Assembly (NCBI GenBank): GCA_002421605.1
Contig: DISJ01000006.1
Location: 62,001-126,000 of the forward strand
Source: Rhodobacteraceae bacterium UBA6213
Lineage (GTDB): Bacteria > Pseudomonadota > Alphaproteobacteria > Rhodobacterales > Rhodobacteraceae
Reading direction: 5' to 3'
DNA length: 64,000 nt
This document shows positions 33,497-43,031 of the stretch, piece after piece. The first letter of the stretch is position 1, and each line of letters starts with the position of its first letter. The translations under genes were made by a program, and so were the position numbers. The notes under the pieces were generated by a model. That model had not been told where the DNA came from, made no database searches, and worked only from the letters and a program-made list of their open reading frames with translations.

Positions 33497-34590
33497 CACG
33501 CGGCCCTCCTGCGACGCCCAAGTGCGAACAGCCGCTCGACGATCATCCGCATCATGTTATCGAGCGCGCCGGTAAACAGAATGACCAGCGCCTGCACGAC
33601 GGTTCGCAACTCAATCGGGATCGTGGTCCAAAGCCCAAGCTCGGCACCGCCCTGATACAGAAAGCCAAACAGAAGCGCCGCAACAAACACCCCGAACGGG
33701 TGGTTGCGCCCCATCAGGGCCACGGCGATACCGATGAACCCCGCGCCTTCAACCGCATTCAGCACCAGCCGTTCGGCCTCGCCCATGACGTTGTTGATGG
33801 CCATCATCCCCGACAAACCACCCGAAAGCAGCATGACATACATGGTGATGCGAAATGGCGAGATACCGGCGTAAACCGCCGCCTTTTCCGATTTACCAAA
33901 GGCGCGGATCGCATAGCCAAGCCGCGAGCGGAACAGCAAATACCAAACCCCCACGCACGCGGCGAGCGCGATGAAAAGCGAGATGTTCGCTGGGGTGTTC
34001 TTGTTGAAATACCCGCCGATCAAAGGCAATTCGTAAAGCGTGGGCAGATGCGCGCCAGCGGGGAACTTTGCCGTGGCGGGGTCCATGCTGCCCGCCGGGC
34101 GCATGACGTTGACCAGCACATAGTTCAAAAGCGCCGCACCGATGAAATTGAACATCATCGTGGTGATAACGATATGGCTACCGCGCCGCGCCTGTAACCA
34201 GCCCGGAATTGCGGCCCAGATCGCGCCAAAGGCTATGCCGCCCACCATTGCAGCGGGCAAGGCCAGTGTCCAATGCGGCCACGGAAACGCCAACGCCACA
34301 ATGGCCACACCCAGCCCGCCGACCATCGCCTGCCCCTCGCCGCCGATGTTGAACAGGCTGGCGCGGAACGCGATGGAAACCGCAAGGCCGGTGAACATGA
34401 AGTTGGTGGCGTAATACAGCGTATAGCCCCAGCCATAGGCAGACCCGAGCGCACCATCGACCATGATCTTCAGCGCTTCCCACGGGTTCTCTCCGATGTA
34501 GAGAATGACCAGTGCCGAAATGCCAAAAGCCGCAATGATGCTCATTAGCGGGATCAGCACCACATCCGCCCAAGTCGGAAGCCTTGTCAT
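33496..34590 (-). CDS. nupP: ABC nucleoside transporter permease (first)
   Basis: 364 residues with about ten membrane helices, BPD_transp_2 family: FRASLFNIGGEGQAMVGG and FGKSEKAAVYAGISPFRI are the cytoplasmic-loop motifs of this class. Its start codon overlaps the stop of the ATPase gene (TAATG), so translation is coupled. Forms the channel with the second permease. Confidence 0.9.
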   Translation of the reverse strand: MTRLPTWADVVLIPLMSIIAAFGISALVILYIGENPWEALKIMVDGALGSAYGWGYTLYYATNFMFTGLAVSIAFRASLFNIGGEGQAMVGGLGVAIVALAFPWPHWTLALPAAMVGGIAFGAIWAAIPGWLQARRGSHIVITTMMFNFIGAALLNYVLVNVMRPAGSMDPATAKFPAGAHLPTLYELPLIGGYFNKNTPANISLFIALAACVGVWYLLFRSRLGYAIRAFGKSEKAAVYAGISPFRITMYVMLLSGGLSGMMAINNVMGEAERLVLNAVEGAGFIGIAVALMGRNHPFGVFVAALLFGFLYQGGAELGLWTTIPIELRTVVQALVILFTGALDNMMRMIVERLFALGRRRRAA

Positions 34591-36164
34591 TACGCGGCCT
34601 CCTCGGCGACAACGCCCGCCATCATCAGGCCCAATTCTCGCTGATCGGTGACCTCTGGGTCGCGCTCGCCCATGATGCGGCCATCGAACATGACTGCGAT
34701 GCGGTCCGACATGCTCAGAATCTCGTCAAGCTCTACCGAGACCAGAAGCACGGCCTTGCCGGCATCACGCAGCGCGATGATCTGGCGATGGATAAACTCG
34801 ATCGCGCCAATATCAACGCCGCGCGTCGGTTGGCCGACCAAAAGCAGGTCGGGGTTGCGCTCGATCTCGCGCGCCAGCACCAGTTTCTGCTGATTGCCCC
34901 CCGAAAAGCTTTTTGCCGGTAGCGCCGGGTTTGGTGGGCGCACATCAAAGCGTTCCAGCTTTTTCGCGGCCTCTGTAATGATCGCCGCGTTATCCATCAA
35001 AAGCGCGTTCTTTTGGTATTCTGGTGCGTTGTGATAGCCAAAGATCAAATTTTCCCAAGCGGTGAAATCCATAATCAGGCCAAGGTGCTGGCGGTCTTCT
35101 GGCACATGTGCAATGCCGCGCTCCCGCCGCGTCTGCCCGTTCGAATGGCTTCCGGTCAGATCAATTTCCTGACCCTTTATCCGCACCGTTCCCGTGGCCG
35201 ACTGAAAGCCACCAAGCACCCTTAAAAGTTCGGATTGGCCGTTGCCGGAAACCCCGGCGATGCCGAGTATTTCGCCCGCGCGGATTGAAAAGCTGATGCC
35301 TTTCAGGCGTTCTACGCCATCGTCGTCAACGACGCGCAGGTTTTCGACCTCAAGCACCATCTCGCCGGGGCGCGCGGGGCCTTTTTGCACATCAAGCAGC
35401 ACCTTGCGCCCTACCATCAGTTCCGCCAGTGCCTCGGGGCTGGTCTCGGCGGTGCTGACGGTCGCGGTCATTTCACCGCGGCGCATCACTGAAACGGTGT
35501 CAGTGATTTCCATGATCTCGCGCAACTTGTGGGTAATCAGGATGATGGTTTTACCCTGTTCGCGCAGGCTGCGCAGAATGCGAAACAGGTGGTCGGCCTC
35601 ATCCGGGGTCAGAACCCCGGTCGGTTCGTCCAGTATCAGCACCTCGGCGTGACGATAAAGCGCCTTGAGAATCTCGACCCGCTGCAACTGGCCCACCGAA
35701 AGCTCGTCAATGGTGGCATCTGGGTCAACTTCCAGCGCGTATTCCTTGGCAAGCCGTTCCAGCTCTGTGCGCGCACGCGCCAACGAAGGGCGCAGCAACA
35801 TGCCTTCTTCAACACCCAGAATGACGTTTTCCAGCACGGTGAAATTCTGCACCAGCTTGAAGTGCTGAAACACCATGCCGATACCCGCGCGGATCGCTGC
35901 TTGGCTGTCGTGAATGACGGTGGGCACGCCTGCGATAAGTATCTCGCCAGCGTCAGCACGGTAAAAGCCGTAAAGGATCGACATCAGCGTGGACTTTCCC
36001 GCGCCGTTTTCACCAATGATGCCGTGGATCGTGCCCGGCATGACGCGAATTGATATGTCCTTGTTCGCCTGCACCGGCCCGAAAGCCTTGGAGATGCCGC
36101 GCAACTCTATAGCCGGAGCGGGGGCGGCAGCTTCCTGCCGCCCCGACGATTGATCAACTGCCAT
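34590..36164 (-). CDS. nupO: ABC nucleoside transporter, double ATP-binding protein
   Basis: 524 residues, two ABC domains in one chain. First: Walker A GENGAGKST, signature LSVGQLQRVEI, Walker B LILDEPT. Second: degenerate Walker A GVSGNGQSE and signature FSGGNQQKLVLARE. This is the MglA/RbsA-like class used for sugars and nucleosides. Context with a BMP-type binding protein and PNP points to nucleosides. Symbol tentative. Confidence 0.92.
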   Translation of the reverse strand: MAVDQSSGRQEAAAPAPAIELRGISKAFGPVQANKDISIRVMPGTIHGIIGENGAGKSTLMSILYGFYRADAGEILIAGVPTVIHDSQAAIRAGIGMVFQHFKLVQNFTVLENVILGVEEGMLLRPSLARARTELERLAKEYALEVDPDATIDELSVGQLQRVEILKALYRHAEVLILDEPTGVLTPDEADHLFRILRSLREQGKTIILITHKLREIMEITDTVSVMRRGEMTATVSTAETSPEALAELMVGRKVLLDVQKGPARPGEMVLEVENLRVVDDDGVERLKGISFSIRAGEILGIAGVSGNGQSELLRVLGGFQSATGTVRIKGQEIDLTGSHSNGQTRRERGIAHVPEDRQHLGLIMDFTAWENLIFGYHNAPEYQKNALLMDNAAIITEAAKKLERFDVRPPNPALPAKSFSGGNQQKLVLAREIERNPDLLLVGQPTRGVDIGAIEFIHRQIIALRDAGKAVLLVSVELDEILSMSDRIAVMFDGRIMGERDPEVTDQRELGLMMAGVVAEEAA

Positions 36165-36170
36165 ATCCGA

Positions 36171-37160
36171 TCAGTTGACCGGGCAGGTGTTGTCGCTCAT
36201 GTAATCGTGCACCACGATCTCGCCCGAGATGATCTTGGCGGCGGCCGCATCGACCGCTGCAAGCATTTCGGGGGTCACGAGGGGTGCGTTGTTTTCATCC
36301 ATCGCATAGCCCACGCCACCGGCTGCGAGGTCCATCACGTTGATGCCGGTCGCAAGCTCGGTTCCGGCCGAGAAGGCGTCAAAGACCGCGTTGTCGACGC
36401 GCTTGAGCATCGAGGTCAGCACATGGCCCGGTTGCAGGTGGTTCTGGTTGCTGTCCACTCCGATCGACAAAATGCCCGCATCCGCCGCTGCCTGCAGCAC
36501 ACCGATCCCGGTGCCGCCAGCCGCCGCGTAGATAACGTCGGCACCTTGGCTGACTTGCGAAGTGGTCAGCTCTGCGCCCTTCACCGGGTCATTCCATGCG
36601 GTGGGGGTGGTGCCGGTCATGTTCTGGATCACCTTGGCGTCGGGGTTCGCGGCAACCACGCCTTGCGCATAACCGCAGCCAAACTTGCGGATCAGCGGAA
36701 TATCCATACCGCCAATAAAGCCTACGGTGCCGGATTTCGATGCCATCGCCGCCATGATACCGACGAGGTAAGACCCCTGTTCTTCGGTAAACACCACCGA
36801 GCGCACGTTCGGCTGGTCAACCACCATGTCGATGATAGCAAACTTGGTGTTCGGGTAATCGGGCGCCACAGTGTTGAGCACATCGCCAAAGGCAAAGCCG
36901 GTCATCACGATCGGGTTGGCACCGGTTTCGGCAAGCCGACGAAGCGCCTGTTCGCGCTGCGCTTCGGACTGCATCTCAAGTTCTTTGTAGCTGCCGCCTG
37001 TCTCTGCCTTCCAACGCTCTGCGCCACCAAAGGCCGCCTCGTTGAAGGATTTGTCAAATTTGCCGCCAAGGTCATAGATCAGTGCCGGATCAGCGAGTGT
37101 AGGGCCTGCGAAAAGCGCAAGCGTGGCAGCTGCGCCGAGGAACTGTTTCATGATCGTCAT
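36171..37160 (-). CDS. bmpA: BMP-family periplasmic nucleoside-binding protein
   Basis: 329 residues: signal peptide (about 1-23, GPTLA), then the Bmp fold (DPALIYDLGGKFDKSFNEAA, VGFIGGMDIPLIRKFGCGYAQG, GVDSNQNHL). No lipobox Cys, so it is a soluble periplasmic protein. First gene of the importer operon. ATG 37160 has GGGAGA 5 nt before it. Delivers nucleosides to the permeases. Confidence 0.92.
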   Translation of the reverse strand: MTIMKQFLGAAATLALFAGPTLADPALIYDLGGKFDKSFNEAAFGGAERWKAETGGSYKELEMQSEAQREQALRRLAETGANPIVMTGFAFGDVLNTVAPDYPNTKFAIIDMVVDQPNVRSVVFTEEQGSYLVGIMAAMASKSGTVGFIGGMDIPLIRKFGCGYAQGVVAANPDAKVIQNMTGTTPTAWNDPVKGAELTTSQVSQGADVIYAAAGGTGIGVLQAAADAGILSIGVDSNQNHLQPGHVLTSMLKRVDNAVFDAFSAGTELATGINVMDLAAGGVGYAMDENNAPLVTPEMLAAVDAAAAKIISGEIVVHDYMSDNTCPVN

Positions 37161-37291
37161 TAGTGTCTCCCGGTCTGTTGCGCGCCTTCCCTACGGGCAG
37201 GCGCCTGTTGGCGGGCGACATGCCCGCAGACACTGCGATTAGGGCGAGTTGCCACGATAGGGTCAATAGCAATCTCGCGCCGAAGCTCGCC

Positions 37292-37708
37292 TCAATGCCC
37301 GAAGCCACGAGACAGCACCAATGCGTCGTCGGTGCCCCCATCTGGCAGGCGGTAATAGCCGCGCCGCACCCCCACTTCGCGCCAGCCCGCCGCTTTATAG
37401 AGCGCGCGGGCAGGCACATTCGCCGCGGCAACTTCGAGAAATCCGGATTCGGCACCCGCCGCGCGTGCCGAATCGTCAAAGGCAGCCAGCAACGCCAACC
37501 CAAGGCCCTTGCGCCGCTCTTGTGGCGCTACGGCGAGGGTCAGTAACTCTGCCTCGCCCGCAACCACGCGCCCCATTACGAAACCACGCGAATCGCCGCG
37601 CAGAAACACGCCTGTCCCATCCAGCAACGCGGCAAATTCGTTGGCGTTCCACGGGCGCGGCGTGGTGAAGGCTTCGGCGTGCAGGGCTGCCAGCGCCGCG
37701 GGTGTCAT
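37292..37708 (-). CDS. rimI: Ribosomal-protein-alanine N-acetyltransferase RimI
   Basis: 138 residues, GNAT fold with the acetyl-CoA loop VAPQERRKGLGLALL and the RimI-like ending GFLEVAAANVPARALYKAAGW. Acetylates the N-terminus of ribosomal protein S18 in E. coli. The start overlaps the tsaB stop by 4 bp, the usual tsaB-rimI pairing. Confidence 0.88.
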   Translation of the reverse strand: MTPAALAALHAEAFTTPRPWNANEFAALLDGTGVFLRGDSRGFVMGRVVAGEAELLTLAVAPQERRKGLGLALLAAFDDSARAAGAESGFLEVAAANVPARALYKAAGWREVGVRRGYYRLPDGGTDDALVLSRGFGH

Positions 37709-38355
37709 GGCACGATGACCGGCGCAGGTTCTGCGGGTAGCGCCGCATCTGCGCTGCGCAGATAGAGCGGCGCGGGCCGGGGGCCGGGAAGCAAACGGCG
37801 CGCTGCGGCCAACCGCGCGATCGCTTCGGGCAGCGGCATCGCAGGATGAAGCAAGCGCAACGCGGGCATCGCTGCCAGCAGCGCCGCTGCGCCCGACCCC
37901 GTTACCAGTTGCCCCGCTGCCAACCCGGCCAGCAGCACTTCGATACTGACCAAGCGCGGCGCACTTTCTGGCCCGAACTCTTGCGCATAACACTCGCCGC
38001 GGCGCGCGTCTTCGACCACCAGCAGCGGCCTTGGCAGGCTCAGCGCGGTCGCCTCCAGCCCACTTACCGCCACCGCAGGAATACCAAGTGCCAGCGCAAG
38101 ACCGCGCGCAGCCGCGACCGATATGCGCACACCGGTAAAGTTGCCGGGGCCGATCCCGACCCCCAGTGCCGCCAGATCGCGCCAGCCCACACCCGCGCGC
38201 GCCAGCATTTCTTCCAACATCGGCACCAGCCGTTCGGCTTGGCCCTTCGCCATCGCTTCGGTCCGGCACTCAAGCAATTCGTCGCCGCAAAGCAAAGCGG
38301 CCGCGCAGTGCGCGGCCGAAGTATCAAAGCCCAGTATCAGCGGCTTAAAGTGCAA
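37705..38355 (-). CDS. tsaB: TsaB, tRNA t6A-modification scaffold protein
   Basis: 216 residues, ASKHA fold (LGFDTSAAHCAAAL, GVGIGPGNFTGVRISVAAARGLAL). Partner of TsaD in the threonylcarbamoyl transfer to A37 of ANN-decoding tRNAs. Overlaps the nfu gene by 11 bp at its start and rimI by 4 bp at its end. Confidence 0.93.
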   Translation of the reverse strand: MHFKPLILGFDTSAAHCAAALLCGDELLECRTEAMAKGQAERLVPMLEEMLARAGVGWRDLAALGVGIGPGNFTGVRISVAAARGLALALGIPAVAVSGLEATALSLPRPLLVVEDARRGECYAQEFGPESAPRLVSIEVLLAGLAAGQLVTGSGAAALLAAMPALRLLHPAMPLPEAIARLAAARRLLPGPRPAPLYLRSADAALPAEPAPVIVP

Positions 38356-38908
38356 TGGAGCGCACCTCGCTCACCTCCGGGATGTAGTGGCGTAGTAGGT
38401 TCTCGATGCCCATCTTCAGCGTCAGTGTGCTTGACGGGCACCCCGCACAGGCGCCCTGCATGTGCAGATAAACAACGCCCCGCTCAAAGCCATGAAAGGT
38501 GATGTCGCCGCCGTCTTGCGCCACAGCGGGGCGCACTCGGGTGTCGAGCAATTCCTTGATCTGCGCCACAATCGCGCTATCGGGTCCATCGTGACCGGCA
38601 TGTCCGCCTGCGGCTATGGCCGCGCCCTCCATTACCGGGGCGCCCGACTGGAAGTGCTCCATGATTGCGCCGAGGATCGCGGGCTTCACATGTTCCCACC
38701 GCATTTCTTCGTCTTTGGTGACGGTAATAAAGTCCGACCCAAAGAAAACCCCGCTCACACCACGTTGGGCAAAGATGCGCCGCGCCAGTGGCGATACCTC
38801 GGCGGCGTCGGCCGAAGGAAAGTCGGCGGTGCCGGTTTCCAGCACAGTCATGCCGGGCAAAAACTTCAATGTTGCCGGGTTTGGGGTGGTTTCGGTCTGA
38901 ATAAACAT
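38345..38908 (-). CDS. nfuA: NfuA-like Fe-S cluster scaffold/carrier protein
   Basis: 187 residues: N-terminal Nfu_N domain (MFIQTETTPNPATLKFLPG) and C-terminal NifU domain with the cluster-binding CAGCPSSTLTLKMGIE. Transfers [4Fe-4S] clusters to client enzymes, which in this organism would include the sHdr and Soe proteins. GGAGG precedes ATG 38908. Confidence 0.94.
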   Translation of the reverse strand: MFIQTETTPNPATLKFLPGMTVLETGTADFPSADAAEVSPLARRIFAQRGVSGVFFGSDFITVTKDEEMRWEHVKPAILGAIMEHFQSGAPVMEGAAIAAGGHAGHDGPDSAIVAQIKELLDTRVRPAVAQDGGDITFHGFERGVVYLHMQGACAGCPSSTLTLKMGIENLLRHYIPEVSEVRSIAL

Positions 38909-39045
38909 GGGCAGCCTCCGCACGGGTCAGCTTCGCATATGCGCTTCCCAAGCGTTTTCGTCAAGATTGCGAGGTGCGCGGCCACGTGGGTTTCTTTGTT
39001 GCCCGAAACACCGAAAACCTCCGGGGGCAGCGCCCGTGGCGCGGC

Positions 39046-39501
39046 TCAGGTGATCTCTTCCAGCCGTTCCTTAGACATATCTCCGGGCACAATTGTCAGC
39101 GGACAGGGCAGGTTGGCTGCGGTGCGCGAGAGTTGCGTGACCAGAGGGCCAGGACCAGCGTTGTCTGACCCCGCGCCTAATACCAGCACGCCGATCTGCG
39201 GATCGTCGCGGATTACGGCGAGGATCTCGGTTGCTGGTTCGCCTTCGCGAATGATCAGCACCGGGTCAATCCCTTGCCGATCTCGCATCCACTTTGCGTA
39301 AACCTCGAAATGCGCCTCGATCCGCTCGCGCGCCTCATCTCGCATGATCTCGGCCACGCCAATCCAGTGCTGGTATTCCTCGGGCGGAATGACCGAAAGA
39401 ATTGTTACGCCTGCACCGGTACGGGCAGCCCGCAACGCCGCAAACCGCATGGCGTTCAGGCATTCGCGGGTATCATCTAGCACTACCAGAAACTTGCGCA
39501 T
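39046..39501 (-). CDS. Universal stress protein (UspA family)
   Basis: 151 residues with the Usp fold; the ATP-binding type GxGxxN-like segment reads VLVLGAGSDNAGPGPLVTQL. ATG 39501 is preferred over the adjacent in-frame TTG. Cytoplasmic; role unspecified. Confidence 0.88.
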   Translation of the reverse strand: MRKFLVVLDDTRECLNAMRFAALRAARTGAGVTILSVIPPEEYQHWIGVAEIMRDEARERIEAHFEVYAKWMRDRQGIDPVLIIREGEPATEILAVIRDDPQIGVLVLGAGSDNAGPGPLVTQLSRTAANLPCPLTIVPGDMSKERLEEIT

Positions 39502-39525
39502 CAAAGCCCCCTCAGGTCGGCGCGA

Positions 39526-40533
39526 TCATGGCGCAGATCGGGCAGGCTTGGCAACTGCCCTGCGCACTGACTTCGCGCGACGTAGCGCGAGCTTGCCAAT
39601 CGCGCCCAGAATGGCGCCCAATTGCGCAAGCGCCAGCCCCAGCAGCGCGATTGCCGCAACTGCCAGATCGCTGAGTCGCGTAAGCGTGCGAAAGGCACGC
39701 GCCTTGCCCAGCACCGCCACAGCGCGCCGCGTATCTGGCCCTGCGACCTCGGCCAGTCGCGCGAGTCGCGCAAGCTCGGCGGCATCATCGGCGTGGCGCA
39801 AAAGCAAAAGTGTTTCGGCGGGCGATGTGGCCGCAACGATGCGCCCCGCATCCCCCGCAATGGCCGAAAACCGCGCCCAGGATGCCGCCCCGGCAATTTC
39901 CGCAACAAGCCGTTCTGGCAGGCTGCCGAGTTTGCGCGCCAGTCGCAGCCCGGTCGCACCCACCTTGACCGTTGTGCTTGTGCCCCCGCTTGCCAGCATC
40001 AGTGCTGTGCCCGCTAGCCCTGCAAGCGCCAGCCCTGCCTCAAGCTCATCAACCTCGTCGCCCTGCGCCGTAGCAACCGCCACCCTCCTGAGCGCGTTCA
40101 GATCGCCCAGCGGCGAAAGTTCCACCGGAATGGCGCAAACGCCGATTTGTTTAAGTGTCTGGCACGACGCAATGTCCCACGCGCAGGTGCCGCAGGCACC
40201 AAGCTCGGCAAGCCAGCCCTCGGCTGCGGCCACCATCGCCTCGGCCTCAGCCAAAAGATCGGGCGGTAATACGGCACCCTGATCGCGTGCAAGATCGAGG
40301 TAAAGCGCCACATCGAGCGGTTCCTTTGCGCCAACCGCTGCTGCCAACCGCGCCGCGATCCGGTCCGGGGTTGCGGTGCTCGTAATCGCGCGCGTCAGCG
40401 CCGCGCGTGCGTCCGCCTCGGTCCGATCCACAACCGGCGCGGCAAAAGGGTGTTGCGCCAGAACGTAGCCCGCAAGCGCCACCGAGCCTGCAGCCCAAAG
40501 TGCCAGCGTCAGCCACGCCAGCCGCCGGATCAT
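39526..40533 (-). CDS. Conserved membrane protein of unknown function
   Basis: 335 residues, Ala-rich. Hydrophobic segments at about 5-26, 170-190 and 285-312; a Cys-containing loop (ACGTCAWDIASC, GVCAIP) lies on the likely periplasmic side. It overlaps the aminotransferase gene at its start by 4 bp. I do not recognise a family. Confidence 0.65.
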   Translation of the reverse strand: MIRRLAWLTLALWAAGSVALAGYVLAQHPFAAPVVDRTEADARAALTRAITSTATPDRIAARLAAAVGAKEPLDVALYLDLARDQGAVLPPDLLAEAEAMVAAAEGWLAELGACGTCAWDIASCQTLKQIGVCAIPVELSPLGDLNALRRVAVATAQGDEVDELEAGLALAGLAGTALMLASGGTSTTVKVGATGLRLARKLGSLPERLVAEIAGAASWARFSAIAGDAGRIVAATSPAETLLLLRHADDAAELARLARLAEVAGPDTRRAVAVLGKARAFRTLTRLSDLAVAAIALLGLALAQLGAILGAIGKLALRRAKSVRRAVAKPARSAP

Positions 40534-41393
40534 GCCTGAGTGTGCGCGAAATCCCAGTAGAGTGCGCGCGCCCGTTTGGTGACCGGCCCGATCTGGTAGC
40601 TTACATCGTCAAAGCCCGTCACCGGCGTGACCTTGGCAAAGTTACCTGACAGGAACACTTCGTCCGCCGCCCGGAAATCGGCGATTGTCAGCACCGCTTC
40701 GCGCACCTCGGTGCCTGCCGCGCGCAGGTTGGCAATGTGGCGCGCCCGCGTGATGCCCGAAAGAAAGGTGCCGTTGCCGATTGGTGTAAAGGCCACGCCA
40801 TCCTTGACCATAAAGACGTTTGCAGTAGCGCTTTCCGCCACGTTGCCCATCGCATCACATACCAGCGCATTGCCAAAACCCTTGCGCTTGGCTTCGACCA
40901 ACATACGCGCGTTGTTGGGGTAAAGGCAGCCTGCCTTGGCGTTGCACACGTTGTCGGCCAGCACCGGGCGGCGAAACTGGGTGGTGGTCAGCGTGGTGGT
41001 GGCTTCGGGTGCGGGCATCGGCACGGCCTCTAGGCACAGCGCAAAGCCTGTCACCCCTTCCATCGGTGCCACGCCAAGATCTGACCCGTGGATCGCCCAA
41101 TACATTGGGCGCACATAGACCGCGTCGCTTGGCGCATAACGCGCCAGCCCCTCGCGCGCCATTGCCACCATTTCTTCGGTGCCGACCGTAGGGGTGATCA
41201 TCAGCGCCTCGGCAGAGCGGTTGACCCGGGCGCAGTGCGAGGCAAGATCGGGTGCCACGCCTTCGAAATAGCGCGCCCCGTCGAACACCGAAGACCCCTG
41301 CCAGATGCCGTGATCGGCGGCGCGCATGACTGCAATGTCGCCCTCGTGCCAGCGTCCATCGAACCAGGTGCGGATATGCGTGCCAAATGCCAT
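40530..41393 (-). CDS. ilvE: Branched-chain amino acid aminotransferase (class IV)
   Basis: 287 residues, PLP fold type IV. The catalytic Lys is in VCNAKAGCLYPNNARM; GNVAESATANVFMV and GTFLSGITRARH bind the cofactor phosphate. Most similar by eye to branched-chain aminotransferases, though D-amino-acid or aminodeoxychorismate lyase members share the fold. Single gene, divergent from the exporter at 41579. Confidence 0.88.
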   Translation of the reverse strand: MAFGTHIRTWFDGRWHEGDIAVMRAADHGIWQGSSVFDGARYFEGVAPDLASHCARVNRSAEALMITPTVGTEEMVAMAREGLARYAPSDAVYVRPMYWAIHGSDLGVAPMEGVTGFALCLEAVPMPAPEATTTLTTTQFRRPVLADNVCNAKAGCLYPNNARMLVEAKRKGFGNALVCDAMGNVAESATANVFMVKDGVAFTPIGNGTFLSGITRARHIANLRAAGTEVREAVLTIADFRAADEVFLSGNFAKVTPVTGFDDVSYQIGPVTKRARALYWDFAHTQA

Positions 41394-41578
41394 CTCGGCT
41401 CTCCATTGTTGCGCGGCGTACTAAAGCACTTTGCCTCGGCGTGGTCCAGCATGCCTAGCCGGGTGCTAGCTGGCGGCGGGGCGGGGTAACCAGGGCGCAA
41501 AATTCTTGCTATCTGGCGCAAGATTTCGCGGGCAAGCCCGCGCGAATCACGCTAGCGATGCGCGCCTGAGAGGGATTC

Positions 41579-42493
41579 ATGAACCTGTTTCTTTTCGCCG
41601 CAACCGTACTTATCTGGGGCTCGACCTGGCTTGCCATTGCGCTTGAGCTTGGTCCCGTGCCGGTGCTGGTCTCTGTCTTTTACCGCTTTGCGCTGGCCGC
41701 GCTGATTCTCTGGCCGCTGCTGCTACTGAGCGGCAGAATGGCAAACACCCGACCGCGCGACCATCTTTTCATGGGCTTGCAGGGGCTTTGCCTTTTCAGC
41801 CTCAATTTCCTCTGCTTTTACAATGCCACCGCCTACATCCCCTCGGGGCTGGTTTCGGTGATCTTTTCGCTCGCCACCATCTACAACGCCGTCAACGCGC
41901 GACTGTTTTTTGGCGAACGCATTACCGCGCGCGCAGTGCTGGCAACAGCGGTGGGGGTGGCGGGGCTGGTGCTGATTTTCTGGCACGACCTGTTTGGCGG
42001 CGCGCTGAACCTTGATGCGCTCAAAGGCGTCGGGCTTGCAGCCCTTGGCACGCTGTTCTTTTCACTCGGCAACATGGTTTCGCGCAAGCTGAGCAGTACC
42101 GGCGTGCCGCCACTGACAGCCAACGCATGGGGCATGGGTTATGGCGCGCTGTTTCTGATAGCGCTGATCGGGTTAAGCGGGGTGCCGCTGGTGGCACCGC
42201 CCAGCGCTAGTTATGTCGGCGCGCTGCTATACCTTGCGCTGTTCGGCTCGGTGGTCGGCTTTACCACCTACCTTATGCTGGTGGCGCGAATCGGCTCTGG
42301 CCGGGCGGCCTATGCCACGGTGATGTTTCCAGTCATCGCGCTGCTGCTGTCATGGGCTTTCGAAGGCTATCACTGGCAATGGCAAACGGTGCTGGGCGTG
42401 GGGCTAACGCTGCTTGGCAACGCCATCATGTTCGCCCGTGCGCCGTTCAGGGTGCCTCGGCCAGCAGCACCTGAAGGTCGAGCGGCTCATTGA
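41579..42493 (+). CDS. EamA/DMT-family permease
   Basis: 304 residues, ten predicted membrane helices in two EamA repeats (WGSTWLAIALELGPVP and the second half from about residue 150, GTLFFSLGNMVSRKL). A probable metabolite exporter at the inner membrane; substrate unknown. Its 3' end overlaps the convergent VOC gene by 47 bp. Confidence 0.9.
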   Translation: MNLFLFAATVLIWGSTWLAIALELGPVPVLVSVFYRFALAALILWPLLLLSGRMANTRPRDHLFMGLQGLCLFSLNFLCFYNATAYIPSGLVSVIFSLATIYNAVNARLFFGERITARAVLATAVGVAGLVLIFWHDLFGGALNLDALKGVGLAALGTLFFSLGNMVSRKLSSTGVPPLTANAWGMGYGALFLIALIGLSGVPLVAPPSASYVGALLYLALFGSVVGFTTYLMLVARIGSGRAAYATVMFPVIALLLSWAFEGYHWQWQTVLGVGLTLLGNAIMFARAPFRVPRPAAPEGRAAH

Positions 42494-42930
42494 CCATGGT
42501 TAGCTCGCCGTCGGTACCGCGCGGCCATTCCGCCTGCGGGCGGTCACGATAAAGCTCGACCCCATTACCATCAGGATCGCGAAGGTAGATCGCTTCGCTG
42601 ACGCCATGATCTGCCGCACCTTCCAGCGGCCAGCCCGCGTTCACCAGACGGCGCAGCGCATCGGCAAGGCTGGCGCGGTCGGGGTAAAGGAACGCTGTGT
42701 GGAAAAGCCCGGTGGTGCCGTGCGCGGGCGATTTGCCACCCCGGCTTTCCCAAGTGTTCGGCCCGATATGGTGATGATAGCCCCCGGCAGAAAGAACGCG
42801 GCTGCGAGCCGTGGCGCTGTTGTAGCTCGAACCCAAGCACGCCCGCGTAGAAGGTAATCGCGCGTTCCAGATCAGCTACCTTCAGGTGAACATGGCCAAT
42901 GCGGGTCTCGGGGTGGATCGGGGTGCGCAT
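42447..42930 (-). pseudogene. VOC (glyoxalase/dioxygenase-fold) gene with a frameshift
   Basis: The N-terminal half (MRTPIHPETRIGHVHLKVA... to ...LGFELQQRHGSQP) and the C-terminal half (VLSAGGYHHHIGPNTWES... to ...LLAEAP) of one VOC protein lie in different frames. The shift falls at about 42798-42815, where one extra base (or two missing) breaks a GC-rich run. The intact protein would be about 160 residues, with the metal-binding His in GHVHLKV and GYHHHIG. Either a recent pseudogene or a sequencing error. ATG 42930 has GAGGAGAG upstream. Confidence 0.82.
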
Positions 42931-43031
42931 GGCGCTCTCCTCAACGCGTGACGCCCATAAGATAGGCGCAATGCCCCGCATCCGTCAGGTCACCCGTCGC
43001 TCAATTGCTGTGCAGTATCGCGCCGATGTGG

